From positions 1 to 38,731 of the forward strand of contig JAPLMU010000053.1 in the NCBI GenBank assembly GCA_026386795.1: a stretch of 38,731 nt of DNA. The letters are read 5' to 3'. The DNA is from Planctomycetota bacterium (GTDB lineage: Bacteria; Planctomycetota; Phycisphaerae; Phycisphaerales; SM1A02). The position numbers and the translations under genes were made by a program. Under the pieces are notes generated by a model that searched no databases, was not told the DNA's origin, and worked only from the letters and a program-made list of their open reading frames with translations. Below, in pieces: positions 34,856 to 38,731 of the stretch. Each line of letters opens with the position of its first letter. Positions within the stretch are counted from its first letter, which is position 1.

Positions 34856-35225
34856 GGATATGTGCTCGGTGCAGCGTAGCGCGGATCAATGGCGCGCCAT
34901 CCATGATGGCACGCGTGTTGAGTTTCACTTGGCGATCGCTGAAGTAGAAATTAGTGCCGCACTGTGCCATCCACGGAACATCAGCACCGTCCATCCAGCA
35001 ACCTTCACCGAACACCTGAAAGTTAGGAGAAAGGAATGTGCTTCCTTGTATGTTGATTCCCGAGGCCCACTCCAATTCTTGCAGGCCAGCAGGTTCGCGC
35101 ATCAACGCAAACTGGGCGACAAGCGTGGTGCCAGAAAGTGTTGCGCGGACGTCCGTAGTGAATCCCTGTGCTGTAGGGGTGGGCGGCGATGTTGGATTCT
35201 GCGCGCAGGGCGGTTGTAAACTCAC
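34848..35225 (-). CDS. Hypothetical protein coupled to the GT41 gene
   Basis: 125 residues from a GTG; no ATG is available in the frame near the 5' end. Not recognised. It has two Cys, several Trp/Phe and a Pro/Thr-rich N-terminus (residues 5-20), without a signal peptide or membrane helix. The stop lies 8 bp inside the GT41 gene, suggesting coupled translation. It could be a substrate or partner of the glycosyltransferase; that is inference from position only. Confidence 0.55.
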   Translation of the reverse strand: MSLQPPCAQNPTSPPTPTAQGFTTDVRATLSGTTLVAQFALMREPAGLQELEWASGINIQGSTFLSPNFQVFGEGCWMDGADVPWMAQCGTNFYFSDRQVKLNTRAIMDGAPLIRATLHRAHIHE

Positions 35226-35288
35226 CGCGTGTCCCGAAAGCTAAAGAATCATGCTCATTGCTGCCGCTCTGCGCGGCTTCTGTAAACC

Positions 35289-36077
35289 GTGAAGCGCGTT
35301 ATTTCCGTCATTGCTTGTGTCGCTGCTGCCGTACTCGCTCTGTGGTGCGCGCCTGTCGCCGCGGACCGCAGGGCTGCTTCGATCGTGGTTCCCATTCTGA
35401 TGTACCACCATGTTGGCAACTGGGGGCCGTCGCGCGCAGACTGGGCTCCGTGGGTGGTGTTGCCGGAAGACTTTCGCGCGCAGATGGACTGGCTAGTACA
35501 GCACGGCTACCGAACCATCAGCTTTCGTGAATTGATTGAGTGCTCATCACGTGGTGTGGCACCGGTAGGCAAGCCGGTCATCATTTCCTTCGATGATGGG
35601 TGGGCTGCGCAATGCGCGGTGGCTCGTGATGAATTGATGCCGCGCGGATTGCGTGCCACTTTCTTCGTCTATACGGCCGCAGTTGGTCCGGTTCCGAATG
35701 GGTCTGGATATGTTTCGTGGCCAGAACTGCGCGAATTGGAAGCGGCCGGACATGAAGTGCAGTCGCACACGGTGTCCCATGCACGCTTGACAGAGGTGTT
35801 GCCCGAACAGCTGCAGCGTGAAATGCAGGAAAGCCGCCGCAAGATCGAGGCGGAAATGCATCATCAGGTACAGGCGCTTGCATATCCATTTGGATTGCAT
35901 GATGGCACGGTCATGCAGGCGGCGCGGGTAGCGGGGTACCAGTGTGCGGTGCGTGCCGATGCGGATTTATCAATCGGCGAACCGCTGTTGTATCGCATGC
36001 CCCGTGTGCGTATGGGTTACGGCGACGGCCTGCAGCGGTTCGCGGAATGCATGGAAGCGTCAGAGCGCAGCCGGTGA
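35289..36077 (+). CDS. Secreted polysaccharide deacetylase
   Basis: 262 residues from a GTG, with a signal peptide (about 1-25, ending VAADR). NodB-type motifs: PILMYHHV (35-42), SFDDGW (first catalytic Asp and metal Asp, about 99-104), the metal histidines in QSHTVSH (157-163) and AYPFG. It should remove acetyl (or similar) groups from a surface or cell-wall polysaccharide. Divergent from the small-protein/GT41 pair, with 63 bp between. Confidence 0.9.
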   Translation: MKRVISVIACVAAAVLALWCAPVAADRRAASIVVPILMYHHVGNWGPSRADWAPWVVLPEDFRAQMDWLVQHGYRTISFRELIECSSRGVAPVGKPVIISFDDGWAAQCAVARDELMPRGLRATFFVYTAAVGPVPNGSGYVSWPELRELEAAGHEVQSHTVSHARLTEVLPEQLQREMQESRRKIEAEMHHQVQALAYPFGLHDGTVMQAARVAGYQCAVRADADLSIGEPLLYRMPRVRMGYGDGLQRFAECMEASERSR

Positions 36078-36094
36078 AACGTTAGGCATGTCCA

Positions 36095-36896
36095 CTACGC
36101 AGCCCGGGCCCGCCCGAGCGCCACCGCCAACTGAGCACGCCGGTTGATTCCAAGTTTCCGATACATACGCCGCGTCAATTCAGCAACGGTGTGTTGTGAG
36201 ATGCCGCACTGGCTGGCGACCTCACGTTTGGTGGATCCCTTCACCAACAGTTTCGCAATTTCGATTTCGCGCTCAGACAGGTCTGACGGGGCCACCGTAG
36301 CGATACTCTTTGGCAACTCCTTGCCGGAATGGCGCCCCAGGATTTGGAGGGTTGGTAGGGGCAGTGCGCCCGGGAGCAAAGGCTCGACATCCACCGTCAC
36401 GTGGTAGTTACATACCTGGGGCACTTCTGGATCGGTGATGGTGTGCCGTTGGTTACATCGGTACAGGAATGACTCCAGCTGCTGGAACAGTCCATACAGT
36501 TCGCGAATCTCGTCTTTGTTGAAGTTTCCTGCGTGGAGACTGTTCCAATTGAAATCGCTCGGGGTCCTGTCCGCGCGAGGTTTGATCAATCTGAGGATCT
36601 CCCGGCGTCGCTCTTCACAAAAGAGGGGCGCCATGGATGCGAGCGCCGCTTCGTCGGCGGGATCGCCAATTTCATAGGTGGTAACGATGGCTTGGCGGGT
36701 CACCACCCATGTCGGCAGCCGCCTTCCGCGCCCAGCGCGAAGCATCGACGTGAGCCCGACGGCCTCGAGGGCATCCATTGGTGGCCGGACGTCCAAAGCG
36801 CCGCAGAATCTCAAATGCGCACAGGTGGTTGACGTTCGCCAAGGCCTCGCGGAGGCCCGGGGTACGAATGTCGATGGGTGATGATTGCTCAGCCAT
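36095..36896 (-). CDS. LuxR-type transcriptional regulator, possibly frameshifted
   Basis: The clear part (36095-36814, from a TTG) has a C-terminal LuxR helix-turn-helix: LSEREIEIAKLLVKGSTKRE followed by ISQHTVAELTRRMYRKLGI. The N-terminal part is a soluble domain not recognised. Upstream, a second frame starts at the ATG at 36896 (MAEQSSPIDIRTPGLREALA) and ends in ILRRFGRP where the LuxR frame continues as CGALDVRPPMDALEAVG. A single-base shift near 36800 would join these into one natural-looking protein of about 267 residues. Whether this is a real mutation, a sequencing error or an alternative start is undecided. Confidence 0.6.
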
Positions 36897-36905
36897 CAGG
36901 TCACT

Positions 36906-37202
36906 TTAGGTGGGGGTGCGTGTTGGATATGTGTCTTTTGAATAACGACCTGTGTTTGCAGCCGGGGTGTAGTTCGATTGAGTCATAGCGACACCTGAAA
37001 GTGTTGCCATGTCTGTTCTTTCGCGGACTTTAGCGACCCTGATGCGATTATCAATCGAATGGATGATTAAGATTTGCTCGGCGCGCCGCGCAATCAACCG
37101 AAAAGGATTTCGATCCCTGCCCTGATTCATCACGGCTAGGTTATTGCGCGCCCGGGGCGAAATACTGGTTTCAATGTTCATTTTATTAATAAAAAAAGTC
37201 AA
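36906..37202 (-). CDS. Possible small protein upstream of LuxR
   Basis: Up to 98 residues; the likeliest start is the ATG seven codons in (MNIETSISPRARNN). It ends 9 bp before the ATG at 36896, as in an operon. It is not recognised and has a basic, Arg-rich middle and a Thr-rich tail. The composition is AT-richer than its neighbours and no ribosome-binding site is visible, so this may not be a gene. A TTGACT followed by an AT-rich tract (37176-37201) could be a promoter. Confidence 0.3.
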   Translation of the reverse strand: MTFFINKMNIETSISPRARNNLAVMNQGRDRNPFRLIARRAEQILIIHSIDNRIRVAKVRERTDMATLSGVAMTQSNYTPAANTGRYSKDTYPTRTPT

Positions 37203-37301
37203 ATTGCCTCTGCCCGCGGGCTCCGGGGAATCTCTGACTCACCTTCCGGGGTTTCATGGCTAACCCACTCCATCGCCGAGTGACAGTGGGAGGTACTGAC
37301 C

Positions 37302-38731
37302 ATTCACGACCCACTTCTGACGCGCGAAGCACTTGCCGAACTCCCGCCGGACATCGCGCACAGCCCGTTGTTCAACGGCGACCTGGCTCCGACACCCATT
37401 GGTCGTCGCACCTGGACGACGTACAACTTTGCCGCGCTATGGATTGCCATGGCGCACTGCATCCCCACGTATTTGTTGGCTGGCGGGCTGATCGCCGTGG
37501 GCATGAACTGGTGGCAAGCACTGTTGACCATCGGACTGGGCAATCTGATCGTGCTGATTCCGATCCTCCTGAATGCACATCCGGGAACCAAGTACGGCAT
37601 TCCGTTCCCGGTGCTTGCGCGGAGCAGCTTTGGAACAGTCGGTGCAAACGTCCCCGCGCTCCTACGCGCAGTGGTGGCATGCGGTTGGTTTGGCATTCAG
37701 ACCTACATCGGCGGCGAGGCCGTGCGCACCTTTTTAGTGGCGGCCTGGCCCGCGTTCGATCAAGTCGGCGGCGGCGCCATGATCCTGGGATTAGGAATCC
37801 CGTCCGCAATCACCTTTATGATCTTCTGGTCGATCAATATCGTGATTGTCCTGGTCGGCATGAATGCGGTGCGCGTCTTTGAGAATTGGTCCGCGCCACT
37901 CATCTTGCTGATGGGCGTATGGCTTCTCATCTGGATGGTGAGCCGCGCTGGTGGCCTTGGGCCGATGTTCGACCGCCCATCATCATTTGCCACGAACACT
38001 GACTTCTGGAAAGTATTTGTGCCGTCACTCACCGGGATGATCGGTTTCTGGGCAACGCTTAGCCTGAATATCCCTGATTTCACGCGCTTTGGGCGCGGGC
38101 AGCGAGAGCAAATGCTCGGCCAAGTGTTGGGGCTTCCCACCACCATGATCGCCTTCAGCATGATGGCAGTGATCATCACCAGCGCTGCAGAAACCATTCT
38201 GAAAGGCAGCGATCCGAAGACGCTGTGGGATCCGGTAGTGGTGCTTGCACAGATCACCAGTTCCAAGGCGCCCGCCGGTCTTGACGCGCCGCTCTTGGCA
38301 AGCGAGGGAACCCGCATTGTGGTGGCGGTGCTCAGCCTGCTTGGCGTAGCGGTGGCAACCATCAGTACCAACATCGCTGCAAACGTCATCAGCCCCGCCA
38401 ATGACATTGCCAACTTGGCACCCCGGCATATCTCATTCAAGATGGGCGGGGTGATCACTGGTGTGGTTGGCATTCTTATTATGCCGTGGAAGCTGCTGGC
38501 AAGTGCTGACACGTATATCTTTGACTGGCTGGTTGGATACTCAGCGCTACTGGGGCCGATCGCGGGCATCATGATTGCCGACTATTGGATTCTGCGCCGC
38601 AAAGAACTTGATGTTCCGGATCTCTATCGCACCACGGGTCGATATGCCGGAACCAACTGGGTGGCAATCATTGCGCTGCTGGCGGGCATCGCGCCGAATG
38701 TGCCGGGATTCCTGCATTCCGTGCACGTGCT
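37302..38731 (+). CDS. NCS1 family permease, 3' end cut by the window
   Basis: About 476 residues to the window edge. NCS1 transporters carry nucleobases, hydantoin or allantoin with Na+ or H+. Family segments are LFNGDLAPTPIGRRTWTTYN near the N-terminus, the GNLIVLIPILLNAHPGTKYG segment, GWFGIQTYIGGEA, PSLTGMIGFWATLSLNIPDFTRF and the late NISPANDIANLAPR-like stretch, with about 12 helices. No ATG, GTG or TTG lies between the in-frame stop at 37281 and the conserved N-terminus. A GGGAGG at 37288-37293 is spaced 8 bases from an ATT at 37302, so I place the start there. A TTG at 37368 and a CTG at 37296 are alternatives. The nucleobase link recalls adenine deaminase far upstream. Confidence 0.85.
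   Translation, partial: MHDPLLTREALAELPPDIAHSPLFNGDLAPTPIGRRTWTTYNFAALWIAMAHCIPTYLLAGGLIAVGMNWWQALLTIGLGNLIVLIPILLNAHPGTKYGIPFPVLARSSFGTVGANVPALLRAVVACGWFGIQTYIGGEAVRTFLVAAWPAFDQVGGGAMILGLGIPSAITFMIFWSINIVIVLVGMNAVRVFENWSAPLILLMGVWLLIWMVSRAGGLGPMFDRPSSFATNTDFWKVFVPSLTGMIGFWATLSLNIPDFTRFGRGQREQMLGQVLGLPTTMIAFSMMAVIITSAAETILKGSDPKTLWDPVVVLAQITSSKAPAGLDAPLLASEGTRIVVAVLSLLGVAVATISTNIAANVISPANDIANLAPRHISFKMGGVITGVVGILIMPWKLLASADTYIFDWLVGYSALLGPIAGIMIADYWILRRKELDVPDLYRTTGRYAGTNWVAIIALLAGIAPNVPGFLHSVHV

Noticed and set aside
36906..37202. A CsrA-like small regulator
   Set aside because: A short stretch (ILIIHSIDNRIRV) looked similar, but the family's N-terminal LTRK motif and the later conserved residues are missing.
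1..38731. tRNA or rRNA genes
   Set aside because: I looked for T-loop consensus sequences and conserved rRNA stretches and found none that I could support.

Overview
The window looks like chromosomal DNA of a planctomycete, most likely a Phycisphaerae-type aquatic lineage. This is inferred from the sequence alone. Supporting signs are moderate-to-high GC, a short ECF-type sigma factor followed at once by a Ser/Thr kinase, many GTGA/TGATG gene overlaps, weak or absent Shine-Dalgarno sites, secreted Gly/Pro-rich and EF-hand proteins, and a multicopper oxidase fused to a SCO domain. Both ends of the window cut a gene.

Layout. 1-890 is the 3' part of a Cu(I) P1B-type ATPase whose last two membrane helices are thrown out of frame by an exact 22-bp tandem duplication. 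887-2383 is a zinc-ribbon membrane protein of unknown function. 2388-3238 is a coupled pair of FluC/CrcB fluoride-channel subunits. 3254-7926 holds a methyltransferase, adenine deaminase, a formimidoylglutamase-like ureohydrolase and a Tat-exported metallophosphoesterase.

7968-15979 is a tightly packed export operon: an HlyD-like adaptor, an ABC transporter with an N-terminal C39 peptidase, a second ABC transporter of the NHLM-bacteriocin type, and a TolC-like outer-membrane factor. Convergent to it, overlapping the tolC 3' end at 15954-16103 on the minus strand, is a 49-codon gene. Its product has a textbook double-glycine leader (L-12, D-8, L-7, I-4, GG) and a short, cationic, cysteine-free tail. 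I think this is the unrecognised cargo of the exporter, and it is the main discovery in the window. No modification enzyme (LanM, YcaO, radical SAM) lies nearby.

16222-16610 holds two intrinsic terminators and a structured RNA-like element. 16856-18528 is the sigma factor/kinase pair. 18582-22107 holds a hypothetical gene, a small ORF ending at a terminator, serC and a polytopic membrane protein. 22139-26485 carries ubiX, an FMN-binding split-barrel protein, a lipoprotein, an EF-hand protein, a lipoprotein beta-propeller and a Gly/Pro repeat protein with a 36-bp/54-bp higher-order repeat. 26652-30004 (minus) is a coupled pair of beta-barrel protein and multicopper oxidase-SCO fusion. 30144-33217 is an MFS transporter and a DUF1338 (2-oxoadipate dioxygenase/decarboxylase family) enzyme with an approximately 80-residue insertion. 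33098-35225 (minus) is a TPR-GT41 glycosyltransferase and a small protein. 35289-36077 is a polysaccharide deacetylase, 36095-36896 a LuxR-type regulator that may be frameshifted, and 37302 to the end an NCS1 permease that seems to lack a canonical start codon.

No rRNA, tRNA, insertion sequence, phage gene or CRISPR array was seen.
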